Shown here in pieces: positions 1 through 8,117 of a DNA stretch of 64,000 bases. Numbering within the stretch: the stretch's first letter is position 1; every line of letters begins with the position of its first letter. Location of the stretch: positions 124,001 through 188,000 of the forward strand of contig NZ_JACVAA010000006.1 in assembly GCF_014851565.1 (NCBI RefSeq), read 5' to 3'. The stretch comes from Pseudomonas sp. PDM15. Its GTDB lineage: Bacteria; Pseudomonadota; Gammaproteobacteria; Pseudomonadales; Pseudomonadaceae. The notes under the pieces were generated by a model. That model was not told the origin of the DNA and did no database searches. It worked only from the letters and a program-made list of their open reading frames with translations. The translations under genes were made by a program, and so were the position numbers.

Positions 1-315
1 GGCCTGTTCGTCGAGCAACTGGAAGATCTTGCGCTGCGCCTCGCGGAAGGCCTCGACGTCGGTCAGCAGCACGCCGGCATGCCGTTCGATGAAGTCGTAG
101 AAGCCACGTAGTGCGGCAATGCCGCCGGGCGCCTCGGCGTACAGGCCTTCCTCGCTGTCCGGGTCGTTGTAGCAGTTGCGCCCGACGTATGGCGCCTGGG
201 CGAACAGCGGCTGCAGCAGCAGGGGCAGTTCGTAGCCCCATTCCATCAGCGGCAGGCAGGCGTCGGTGCTGCTGCCGATCTCGGCCTTGTTGTACAGGTA
301 CATGCGGTGGGACAC
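1..315 (-). CDS. hypothetical protein, C-terminus beyond window edge
   Basis: The reading frame runs off the left edge, so about 105 N-terminal residues are visible and no stop codon is seen. I chose the GTG at 315-313 because AAGGAAG lies a good distance upstream; an in-frame ATG at 303 is the alternative. The protein begins with residues MSHRMYLYN and is rich in acidic and aromatic residues, with no signal peptide or membrane segment. I do not recognise a catalytic motif. It resembles small uncharacterised cytosolic proteins of pseudomonads. It is transcribed away from rep, which lies on the same strand upstream. Confidence 0.6.
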   Translation of the reverse strand, partial: MSHRMYLYNKAEIGSSTDACLPLMEWGYELPLLLQPLFAQAPYVGRNCYNDPDSEEGLYAEAPGGIAALRGFYDFIERHAGVLLTDVEAFREAQRKIFQLLDEQA

Positions 316-386
316 GGCGCGCTTCCTTGCGATACGACGGAAGCCCGCAGTCTAGCCAAGCCGTCCAGTGGCGACTGTGCGCGCGG

Positions 387-2396
387 TCAGCGCTTGAGCA
401 TCGCGCGCATGTTGGCCAGGGCGTCGTTGCCGCGCGCCGCCTTGACCTCCACCGGGGTGTCTTCCTGGCCTTCCCTGACCAGGTCTTCGGGCGGCAGTTC
501 GTCGAGGAAGCGACTCGGCGTGCAGTCGATGATCTCGCCGTACTGCTTGCGCTTGGCGGCGAAGGTCAGCGTCAGGTTGCGCTTGGCGCGGGTGATGCCG
601 ACGTAGGCCAGGCGCCGCTCTTCCTCGATGGTATCGGCCTCGATGCTGGAGCGGTGCGGGAGGATCTCCTCCTCGAAGCCGATGATGTACACCGAGGGGA
701 ACTCCAGGCCCTTGGAGGCGTGCATGGTCATCATCTGCACGCCCTCGGCGCCTTCTTCCTCTTCCTGCTGGCGCTCCAGCATGTCGCGCAGCACCAGCTT
801 GCCGATGGCGTCTTCGACGGTCATGTCGCCGTCTTCGTCCTTGTCCAGGGTGTTCTTCAGCGCCTCAACCAGGAACCAGACGTTGCCCATGCGCGCCTCG
901 GCGACCTTGTCGCTGGAGGCGTTCTGGCGCAGCCAGCTCTCGTAGTCGATGTCCATCACCATGCTGCGGATGGCGCCGATCGGATCGTTGCCGGCGCACT
1001 GCTCGCGGATCTTGTCCATGTAGCGTTTGAAGCGCGACAGGCGCTCGGTGTAGCGGCTGTCCAGGTGTTCGGCCAGGCCCAGCTCGTCGCTGGCGGTGTA
1101 CATGCTGATCTTGCGCTCGCTGGCGTAGTTGCCGAGCTTCTCCAGGGTGGTGGAGCCGATCTCCCGGCGCGGCACGTTGATCACCCGCAGGTAGGCGTTG
1201 TCGTCATCCGGATTGACCAGCAGGCGGAAGTAGCTCATCAGGTCCTTCACCTCCTGGCGGGCGAAGAAGCTGGTGCCGCCGGACAGGCGATAGGGAATCT
1301 GGTGGTGCTGCAGTTTCAGCTCCATCAGCTTGGCCTGGTAGTTGCCGCGGTAGAGGATGGCGAAGTCGCTGTACGGGCGCTCGGTGCGCAGGTGCTCGGT
1401 GAGGATCTCCAGCGCCACGCGCTCGCACTCGGCGTCTTCGTTGCGGGTGCGGATCACGCGGATCTCGTCGCCCATGCCCATTTCCGACCACAGCTGCTTC
1501 TCGAAGGCGTGCGGGTTGTTGGCGATCAGGGTGTTGGCGCATTTGAGGATGCGGCTGGTGGAGCGGTAGTTCTGCTCCAGCATCACCACCTTCAGCGAGG
1601 GGTAGTCCTCTTTCAGCAGCATCAGGTTTTCCGGGCGTGCGCCGCGCCAGGCGTAGATCGACTGGTCGTCGTCGCCGACCACGGTGATCTGGTTGCGCAT
1701 GCCCACCAGCAGCTTCACCAGCAGGTACTGGCTGGAGTTGGTGTCCTGGTACTCGTCCACCAGCAGGTAGCGGATGCGGTTCTGCCATTTCTCCAGGATG
1801 TCCTTGTGCTCCTGGAACAGCTTCACCGGCAGCAGGATCAGGTCGTTGAAGTCCACCGCGTTGTACGCCTTGAGCGTGCGCTGGTAATGCAGGTAGACGA
1901 CGGCGGCGGTCTGCTCCTTGGGATTGCGGGCATTGGCCAGCGCCTGGTCCGGCAGGATCAGGTCGTTCTTCCAGCTGTCGATGTAGTTCTTGACCTCGTC
2001 GGCGCCGTCATCGCCGGCGTATTCCTTCTGCATGATGTCGGTCAGCAGGGCCTTGATGTCGCCGTCGTCGAAGATCGAGAAGCCCGGCTTGTAGCCCAGC
2101 GCCGCGTATTCCTTGCGGATGATGTTCATGCCCAGGTTGTGGAAGGTCGACACGGTCAGGCCCCGGGCCTCGGCGCCCTTGAGCAGGGTGCCGACACGCT
2201 CCTTCATCTCGCGCGCGGCCTTGTTGGTGAAGGTCATGGCGACAATGTGGCGGGCCTGGATGCCGCAGTGCTGCACCAGGTGGGCGATCTTGCGGGTGAT
2301 CACGCTGGTCTTGCCGGAGCCGGCGCCGGCGAGCACCAGAAGAGGGCCGCCGACGTAGTTCACGGCTTCCTGCTGCCGAGGATTGAGTCGGGACAT
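387..2396 (-). CDS. rep: ATP-dependent DNA helicase Rep
   Basis: This is a superfamily 1A 3'-5' DNA helicase that helps replication forks pass protein roadblocks. The 669-residue protein has Walker A AGAGSGKT at residues 23-30, the motif II box VDEYQDT, the motif V stretch TMHASKGLEF and the C-terminal motif VI RLAYVGITRA, all in the expected order. The length matches E. coli Rep (673). I start at the ATG at 2396, giving MSRLNPRQQ, the usual family N-terminus; an upstream in-frame TTG would add seven residues. UvrD and PcrA are the close paralogues, but the N-terminus and genomic neighbour (the PDE gene) fit Rep. Confidence 0.95.
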   Translation of the reverse strand: MSRLNPRQQEAVNYVGGPLLVLAGAGSGKTSVITRKIAHLVQHCGIQARHIVAMTFTNKAAREMKERVGTLLKGAEARGLTVSTFHNLGMNIIRKEYAALGYKPGFSIFDDGDIKALLTDIMQKEYAGDDGADEVKNYIDSWKNDLILPDQALANARNPKEQTAAVVYLHYQRTLKAYNAVDFNDLILLPVKLFQEHKDILEKWQNRIRYLLVDEYQDTNSSQYLLVKLLVGMRNQITVVGDDDQSIYAWRGARPENLMLLKEDYPSLKVVMLEQNYRSTSRILKCANTLIANNPHAFEKQLWSEMGMGDEIRVIRTRNEDAECERVALEILTEHLRTERPYSDFAILYRGNYQAKLMELKLQHHQIPYRLSGGTSFFARQEVKDLMSYFRLLVNPDDDNAYLRVINVPRREIGSTTLEKLGNYASERKISMYTASDELGLAEHLDSRYTERLSRFKRYMDKIREQCAGNDPIGAIRSMVMDIDYESWLRQNASSDKVAEARMGNVWFLVEALKNTLDKDEDGDMTVEDAIGKLVLRDMLERQQEEEEGAEGVQMMTMHASKGLEFPSVYIIGFEEEILPHRSSIEADTIEEERRLAYVGITRAKRNLTLTFAAKRKQYGEIIDCTPSRFLDELPPEDLVREGQEDTPVEVKAARGNDALANMRAMLKR

Positions 2397-2510
2397 GGAG
2401 GGCGATTCGGTCTGCAAAAAAGAGGCGGCATTCTAGCAGCCGCCACGCGGTGGCGGGACGAGTGCAGACAGCCGCCGGGCGGGCCGAGTTCCGCATAAAA
2501 AGCTTAAGGA

Positions 2511-2539
2511 TTGTGTGCTAAGTCACTATTTTTTAAGAT
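2511..2539 (+). promoter_or_regulatory. sigma-70-type promoter for the GGDEF/EAL gene
   Basis: TTGTGT at 2511-2516 and TAAGAT at 2534-2539 are separated by 17 bases, in an AT-rich patch that stands out in the rep/PDE intergenic region. If used, the leader of the downstream gene would be about 145 bases. No other feature was seen between 2397 and 2691. Confidence 0.5.
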
Positions 2540-2691
2540 CATGTACGCTTGTACCACCCGCACCCGGTTGCCGCTGCTATGCCTTTCCGGGAGGATGCGC
2601 AGAAATCTGCACAGGACGGCAGAAAGAGAACGCCGAAAAACGGTGCACGCAGACGGGGTAAGTCTGTCTCGCTTGGCCTTGGGGAGGTCAT

Positions 2692-4365
2692 TTGTCCGCG
2701 CTCGTCGAACCCATGCGCTTGGTCCTGCTCGCCGAAAGGCCGGAGTGGGCGGCCTTGCTGCGCGCGCGGCTCGAAGTCATCGCCGGGGCCTACCCGCTGA
2801 TCACCGCGCCCTCTTGGGAAGCCGCCAGCAGCCTGTTCGACGACGGTGGCTGCGGCCTGCTGCTGACCACTCCCGCCTGCCGCCCGGCCCCCGGCCGTTG
2901 CTCGCTGCCCACCGTGTTGCTGCTCGACGAGGAGCCCACCGAGGCGCCGGCCGATGTCTACGACTGGCTGGTGCGCGGCAGTCTCAGCGTCGATCTGCTG
3001 CGCCGCTGCCTGCGCTACGCCGGCGAGCGTTCGCGCCTGCAGAACACTCTGCAGTGTCTGGCGGAGCAGGATCCGCTGACCGGCATCGCCAACCGCCAGG
3101 GCTTCCAGACCCTGCTGGCCGCGCGCCTGGCGGAATACCAGGGGCGCGGCCTGACCCTAGGCCATCTCGACCTGGACAACTTCAAGCACGTCAACGACGC
3201 CCTCGGCTATCAGGCCGGCGACCGCCTGATCCTGCAGGTGGTGGCGCGGCTCAAGGTCCAGCTGGAGGCCGGTGACGCCCTGGCGCGCCTGGGCAGCGAC
3301 GAGTTCGCCCTGCTGGTCGACACCCGTCGCGACCCGGCCCGCGCCGAGCGCCTGGCCGAACGCATCACTGAGGCGCTGTCCGAGCCCTATTGGGTCGACG
3401 GCGAGAGCCTGCTGCTCGGCTGCAGCCTGGGCCTGGCCCATGCCCGCGCCGACGCCGGCGCCGACCCGCTGATGTGGCATGCGCACATCGCCATGCAGCA
3501 GGCCAAGGCGGCCCAGGGCTGCACCCATCATCTGTACGACGAGCGCATTCATCGCGGCGCACGCAGCATGGCCGACCTGGAGACCGAGCTGCGTCGTGCC
3601 CTGCGCCGCGACGAGCTGGAGCTGCACTACCAGCCGCGCCTGTGCCTGCAGAGCGGGCGCATCGTCGGCCTGGAGGCACTGGTGCGCTGGCGTCACACCG
3701 AGCGCGGCCTGCTCGGCCCGGACGAATTCGTGCCGCTGGCCGAGGAGAGCGGGCTGATCGTGCCGCTCGGCTACTGGGTGATCTCCCGCGCCTTGCGCGA
3801 CATGCAGTGGCTGCGCGGGCGCGGCCTGCCGGCGCTGCACATGGCGGTCAACCTGTCGTTCCGCCAGTTCCAGGACAGCCAGCTGCTGTCGACCCTCAGC
3901 CGCCTGATCGAAGAGCGCGGCGTGGATGCCCAGTGGCTGGAGTTCGAGCTGACCGAGACGGCCGTGATGCGCCGCAGCGAGCAGGTGCAGCAGACCATGC
4001 AGGCTCTCGGCCGGCTCGGCGTGCGCTTCTCGCTGGACGACTTCGGCACCGGTTTCTCGTCCTTCGTGCACCTCAACAACCTGCCGATTACCTTGCTGAA
4101 GATCGACAAGAGTTTCGTCGGCGGCATGGGCGAGCGCGCGGAGAACCGCCAGCTGGTGCGGGCCATGATCAACCTGGCGCACAACCTCCATCTGGAAGTG
4201 GTGGCCGAGGGCGTGGAGAACGCCGAGCAACTGGCTCTGCTGCGCCAGTTCGGCTGCGACCAGGTGCAGGGCTACCTGATCAGCAAGCCGCTGCCGCTGG
4301 CCGACTTGGCGCGCTTCCTGGTGTTCGGCATGCGCCAGCCGCTGCTGGCTGGTGTGCCGTCTTAA
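2692..4365 (+). CDS. cyclic-di-GMP phosphodiesterase with degenerate GGDEF domain (ProE-like)
   Basis: The protein (557 residues) should hydrolyse c-di-GMP in the cytosol. Its C-terminal EAL domain keeps the signature and metal-binding boxes EALVRW, NLSFRQF, ELTETAV, DDFGTGFSS and KIDKSFV. The central GGDEF domain has GSDEF in place of GGDEF, so it is probably not a cyclase and may bind GTP as an allosteric switch. Residues 1-115 look like a receiver fold without the acidic pocket or phospho-acceptor Asp. Length and position beside rep match P. aeruginosa PA5295 (ProE). The start is TTG at 2692 behind GGGGAGG with a short spacer; ATG at 2713 is an alternative. Confidence 0.88.
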   Translation: MSALVEPMRLVLLAERPEWAALLRARLEVIAGAYPLITAPSWEAASSLFDDGGCGLLLTTPACRPAPGRCSLPTVLLLDEEPTEAPADVYDWLVRGSLSVDLLRRCLRYAGERSRLQNTLQCLAEQDPLTGIANRQGFQTLLAARLAEYQGRGLTLGHLDLDNFKHVNDALGYQAGDRLILQVVARLKVQLEAGDALARLGSDEFALLVDTRRDPARAERLAERITEALSEPYWVDGESLLLGCSLGLAHARADAGADPLMWHAHIAMQQAKAAQGCTHHLYDERIHRGARSMADLETELRRALRRDELELHYQPRLCLQSGRIVGLEALVRWRHTERGLLGPDEFVPLAEESGLIVPLGYWVISRALRDMQWLRGRGLPALHMAVNLSFRQFQDSQLLSTLSRLIEERGVDAQWLEFELTETAVMRRSEQVQQTMQALGRLGVRFSLDDFGTGFSSFVHLNNLPITLLKIDKSFVGGMGERAENRQLVRAMINLAHNLHLEVVAEGVENAEQLALLRQFGCDQVQGYLISKPLPLADLARFLVFGMRQPLLAGVPS

Positions 4366-4386
4366 GGCGTAGCCGCCGACCCAGGG

Positions 4387-4444
4387 GTAGCCCGGATGCA
4401 ATCCGGGAAGCAGGCGACTCCGCCCAGGGTTTCATTCGGGCTAC
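4387..4444. repeat. REP-like inverted repeat, family A copy 1
   Basis: The element begins GTAGCCCGGATG and ends with an imperfect reverse complement, CATTCGGGCTAC, about 58 bases in all. Near-identical ends occur at 54919-54977 and 63863-63920. The last four bases supply the TAG stop codon of the MATE gene on the minus strand. It sits between two convergent genes and can fold into a long hairpin. Confidence 0.8.
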
Positions 4445-5826
4445 GACAGACAGGCCTCTACCGCTACCGACTGCGGCCGCAGCATCCGTCCCATCTTCCA
4501 CTCGAAGCCTAGGGTCAGGCCCACCGCGGCGCAGGCCAGGCCGCCAGCCAGGCCCCACCACACGCCTTCGGCGCCCCAACCCAGCGGAAAGGCCAGCGCC
4601 CAGGCCAGCGGAATGCCGATCACCCAATAGCAGCCGATGCCCACCAGCAGGGTGGTCTTGCCGTCCTTGAGGCCGCGGATCGCGCCCATTGCGATGGTCT
4701 GGATGCCGTCGAACAGCTCGAACACCGCGGCCACCGCCAACAGGCTCACGGCCATGGCTACCACGGCGGCGAACTGCGGGTCGTGGCGGTCGAGGAACAG
4801 CCCCACCACCTGCTCCGGCAGCAGCCAGAACAGCACGGCGAAGCCGAGCATCAGCACGGCGCCGCTGGCGATACCCAGGCGCCCGGCCCGGCGTGCCTCG
4901 AGCAGGCGGCCGGCGCCGTAGTGCTGGCCGATGCGGAAGGTGGTGGCGTAGGAAATGCCCACGGGCACCATGAAGGCGACATACACCGACATGATCGCCA
5001 CTTGGTGCGCGGCCAGCGCGTGGCTACCGATGGCGCCCATGCACAGGGCGGCGAAGGCGAACATGCCGGACTCCACCGCGTAGGTGCCACCGATCGGCAG
5101 GCCCAGGCGCAGCAGCTCCTTCAATTCGGCCATACGTGGTTGCAGCAAGCCCTGGCGCAGCGGGTAGGCGGCGTAGGCCGGATGACGCAGCAGATGAATG
5201 AACAGCAGCAGGGTCATTACATTGGCGACCACCGCGGTGACCAAGCCGATACCGGCCAGGCCGAGCTGGGGCAGGCCAAACCAGCCGTGGATCAGCACGT
5301 AGTTGAGGGCGAAGTTGGCCAGCGCGCCGCCGATGCTGATTGCCATCACCGGTCCCGGTCGGCCGATGGCCGCGGGGAAGCCGCGCAGGGCCATGAAACC
5401 GAGATAACCGGGCAGGGCGAACACCAGGGTGGAGAGGAACTGCATGGCGCCTTCGATGTTGTGGGCTTCCTGACCGAACTGGGCCAATAGCGGGCCGAGG
5501 TTCCATAGCAGTACGCCGCAGGCCAGGGCCAGGCCCCAGGCCAGCCACAGGCCGTTCTGCGCCAGGCGGGTGACCCCGGCCGTGTCGCCGGCACCGTGAC
5601 GGATGGCGATCAAGTTGCCGACTGCAGCCAGCACGCCGACGCAGAAAATCGAGATGAACGAATAGCTGGCCGCGCCCAGGCCGCCGGCGGCCAGCTCCGC
5701 CGGGCCCAGCTTGCCCATCATCAGGGTGTCGGTGAACACCATCAGCACGTGGGCCAGCTGCGCGGCGATCAACGGGCCGGCGAGGCGGAAGAGGGCGGTG
5801 AGTTCGTCGCGGACGGCGTGCGGCAT
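4441..5826 (-). CDS. MATE family multidrug/sodium antiporter
   Basis: This is a 461-residue inner-membrane protein with about twelve hydrophobic segments in two similar halves, typical of MATE (NorM) exporters that expel cationic drugs or metabolites in exchange for sodium or protons. Recognisable features are the start LFRLAGPLIAAQLAHVLM and an internal repeat of the PxxxG pattern. It is divergent from a LysR regulator with a 138-base gap, which suggests control by that regulator. The stop codon lies inside a REP-like repeat. Substrate cannot be told from sequence. Confidence 0.9.
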   Translation of the reverse strand: MPHAVRDELTALFRLAGPLIAAQLAHVLMVFTDTLMMGKLGPAELAAGGLGAASYSFISIFCVGVLAAVGNLIAIRHGAGDTAGVTRLAQNGLWLAWGLALACGVLLWNLGPLLAQFGQEAHNIEGAMQFLSTLVFALPGYLGFMALRGFPAAIGRPGPVMAISIGGALANFALNYVLIHGWFGLPQLGLAGIGLVTAVVANVMTLLLFIHLLRHPAYAAYPLRQGLLQPRMAELKELLRLGLPIGGTYAVESGMFAFAALCMGAIGSHALAAHQVAIMSVYVAFMVPVGISYATTFRIGQHYGAGRLLEARRAGRLGIASGAVLMLGFAVLFWLLPEQVVGLFLDRHDPQFAAVVAMAVSLLAVAAVFELFDGIQTIAMGAIRGLKDGKTTLLVGIGCYWVIGIPLAWALAFPLGWGAEGVWWGLAGGLACAAVGLTLGFEWKMGRMLRPQSVAVEACLS

Positions 5827-5964
5827 GATGAGTCTGGCTCAGTGAAAGGGCTTGCCCACAGGAATCGGGCGAGCCGAGAATGCTGCAATTCTCCGGAGCC
5901 AGCCGCGGTCGCACAAAGGGAAAAAAGCGATGCCTGGCATGACTAATACTCATAGGTAATCGCC

Positions 5965-6891
5965 ATGGGCCGTCGCCTGCCCCCGCTCTATGCCCTGCGC
6001 GCCTTCGAGGCCGCCGCGCGGCATGCGTCCTTCACCCGCGCCGCCGAGGAGCTGGCCATTACCCAGAGCGCGGTGAGCCGGCACATCCGCACCCTGGAGG
6101 AACATTTCGGCTGCCGCCTGTTCGAGCGCGTCGGCCGCCATCTGCGCCTGAGCGAGAGCGCGCGCCTGTTGCTGCCGGGGGTGCGCGATGGCTTCGATGC
6201 GCTGGAGCGGGCCTGCACCGCGCTGAGCGCCGACGACGCCACCCTGCGCCTGAAGGCGCCGTCGACCCTGACCATGCGCTGGCTGCTGGCGCGGCTGTCG
6301 CGCTTTCGCCAGCGCAATGCCGATATCGAGGTGCAGCTGACCAGCGCCTGGATGGACGTGGACAAGGTCGACTTCCATCAGGAGCCTTTCGACTGCGCCG
6401 TGCTGCTCAGCAGCGGCGGCGCCTTCCCCTCCGAGTGGGAGAGCGTCGAGCTGTTCGCCGAATGGCTGATCCCGGTCTGCGCGCCGGAGGCCGCCGCCGA
6501 TGGGCCCTGGGAGCTGGAGCGCCTGCAGGCCACAGAGCTGCTGCATCCGACCCCGGACCGCCGCGACTGGCGGCGCTGGGTACAGGCCATGGGCCTGGAG
6601 GAGCGGGTGCCGCTCAGGGGTGGCCAGGTGTTCGACACCCTGGAGCTGGGCATAGTGGCGGCGGCGCGCGGCTACGGGGTATCCATCGGCGATCTGGTGA
6701 TGGTCGCCGAGGATGTCGAACAGGGCCGTCTCGGTCTGCCCTGGCCCAGCGCGGTGGCCAGTGGCGACAGCTATCACCTGGTCTGGCCGCGTGGCCGGCG
6801 CGGCGAAGAACGTCTGTGGCGCCTGCGCGATTTCCTCCTCGGCGAGATGGCGCAGATGCGCCTGCCAGCGGTGCAGTGGATCAAGGCCTGA
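5965..6891 (+). CDS. LysR family transcriptional regulator (GcvA type)
   Basis: The 308-residue protein has an N-terminal winged helix-turn-helix (residues about 8-66, with the helix AAEELAITQSAVSRHI) and a C-terminal periplasmic-binding-like effector domain. The opening PPLYALRAFEAAARHASFT is typical of the GcvA/AmpR branch. It is transcribed divergently from the MATE exporter gene, the classical geometry for a LysR protein controlling its neighbour and itself. The effector is unknown. The start ATG at 5965 is preceded by only a weak AGGT element. Confidence 0.92.
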   Translation: MGRRLPPLYALRAFEAAARHASFTRAAEELAITQSAVSRHIRTLEEHFGCRLFERVGRHLRLSESARLLLPGVRDGFDALERACTALSADDATLRLKAPSTLTMRWLLARLSRFRQRNADIEVQLTSAWMDVDKVDFHQEPFDCAVLLSSGGAFPSEWESVELFAEWLIPVCAPEAAADGPWELERLQATELLHPTPDRRDWRRWVQAMGLEERVPLRGGQVFDTLELGIVAAARGYGVSIGDLVMVAEDVEQGRLGLPWPSAVASGDSYHLVWPRGRRGEERLWRLRDFLLGEMAQMRLPAVQWIKA

Positions 6892-7265
6892 CAAGTCCCC
6901 GGGCCCGCGGCCTGGCAGGGTTTCAATGGATTTTCGTAAAAAATAATGGACTTTTTTGGCGGGTTGGGAAAAAGCGGCTATGGCCTTATGCGCCGAATAA
7001 CGGCGCCTGTGGGCCGATATGTCGATCTGATTATTAAACGATCCCAATAAGATTTGTTTGACATATTTTACGGGTCTGGAGAGACTGTGCTGGCGGTTCG
7101 TCTGTTATGCGGCCGTCGCGGTAGGTTCGTTACCTCCCACTCCCATGCCTCCAGGCGAGGCCCCAGTTACGCCGCCGACAGACGGAACCGTGCCAAACAG
7201 GTAGCGCGTCGATCTCCCGACCCACCTGCACAGCAACGGCAGGCCGACCTGCCCCAAGGTGACGT
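6892..7265 (+). other. AT-rich intergenic leader before the amidohydrolase gene
   Basis: This 374-base gap has a markedly AT-rich core (about 6925-7075). It holds a perfect dyad GCGCCG-AATAA-CGGCGC at 6990-7006 that could be an operator or hairpin, and a TTGACA hexamer at 7058-7063 whose expected -10 region is poor. No ORF with a convincing start was found here. The proximal part (7090-7265) is GC-rich and would form a long untranslated leader if transcription begins near 7090. Confidence 0.4.
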
Positions 7266-8066
7266 ATGTCCAACAACAACAGCGCAAAGACCACTTCTGC
7301 CAAACGTAAACCCGTCGTGTTGATGTCCATGGGCGCTCAGGAGCGCAAGGGCCACGACTATCAGGTGATGACTCACAAATACATCGTGCCGCTGGTGGAG
7401 ATCGCCGGCTGCGTGCCTGTGCTGATGCCCACCTGCTGCGGTACCCAAGACCTCGAGCAGTACCTCGACATGGCCGACGGTGTGTACCTCACCGGCGCCG
7501 GCTCGAACATTGATCCGACCCTCTACGGCCAGGAGAACCTCACCCCGGAGAAGAGTCAGGATCGTGACCGTGACCTGTTCGACCTGCCGCTGATCAAGGC
7601 CGCCATCGCCCGCGGCCTGCCGATCTTTGGCATCTGCCGTGGCATGCAGGAAATCAACGTGGCCCTGGGCGGCGACATGTATCAGAAGCTCTACGCCGAG
7701 CCGGGCTTCAACGACCATCGCGAAAACACTGACGATCCGGTGGCCGTGCAGTACGCCGAGGCGCACAAGGTGCGCATCGAGTCCGGCAGCTGGCTGGCCA
7801 AGGTGCTGGGTGGTGAGGAGATCGGCGTCAACTCCCTGCATGGTCAGGGCGTGAAGACCCTGGGCAAGGGCCTGGAGCCGCTGGCCCGCGCCGAGGACGG
7901 CCTGGTCGAGGCGTTCCATGCGCCGAGCCTGTCGCCCTTCCTGTTCGCCGTGCAGTGGCACCCGGAATGGCAGGCCGCGCAGAATCCGGATTCGGTGAAG
8001 ATCTTCGAGGCCTTCGGTGAAGCCTGCCGCCAGCGCCAGGCGCGCAGCTGGTCGAGCGCTGCCTGA
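7266..8066 (+). CDS. gamma-glutamyl-GABA hydrolase-like class I glutamine amidotransferase (peptidase C26)
   Basis: The 266-residue cytosolic protein carries the nucleophile Cys124 in GICRGMQE and the His/Glu pair in WHPEW near residues 232-234, the complete C26/PuuD triad. The best known members release GABA from gamma-glutamyl-GABA in polyamine (putrescine) breakdown; Pseudomonas has PauD/SpuA enzymes of this kind. No other polyamine gene lies next to it, so the exact substrate is inferred. AAGGTGAC provides the ribosome site for the ATG at 7266. A strong terminator follows, shared with the convergent yifB. Confidence 0.85.
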   Translation: MSNNNSAKTTSAKRKPVVLMSMGAQERKGHDYQVMTHKYIVPLVEIAGCVPVLMPTCCGTQDLEQYLDMADGVYLTGAGSNIDPTLYGQENLTPEKSQDRDRDLFDLPLIKAAIARGLPIFGICRGMQEINVALGGDMYQKLYAEPGFNDHRENTDDPVAVQYAEAHKVRIESGSWLAKVLGGEEIGVNSLHGQGVKTLGKGLEPLARAEDGLVEAFHAPSLSPFLFAVQWHPEWQAAQNPDSVKIFEAFGEACRQRQARSWSSAA

Positions 8067-8088
8067 TCCTGCGCATTGCCCAATTAAG

Positions 8089-8116
8089 AAGCCCGGCCTG
8101 TGCCGGGCTTTTTTCT
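8089..8116. terminator. bidirectional intrinsic terminator
   Basis: AAGCCCGGC and GCCGGGCTT pair around a CTGT loop, followed by a T-run on the plus strand and preceded by A residues. It separates the convergent amidotransferase gene and yifB. Confidence 0.85.
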
Positions 8117-8117
8117 T

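Noticed and set aside
111..2498. A 795-codon open frame antisense to rep
   Set aside because: It is the GC-rich shadow of rep; composition is low-complexity (His/Val/Leu/Gln) with no domain, and rep has all helicase motifs.
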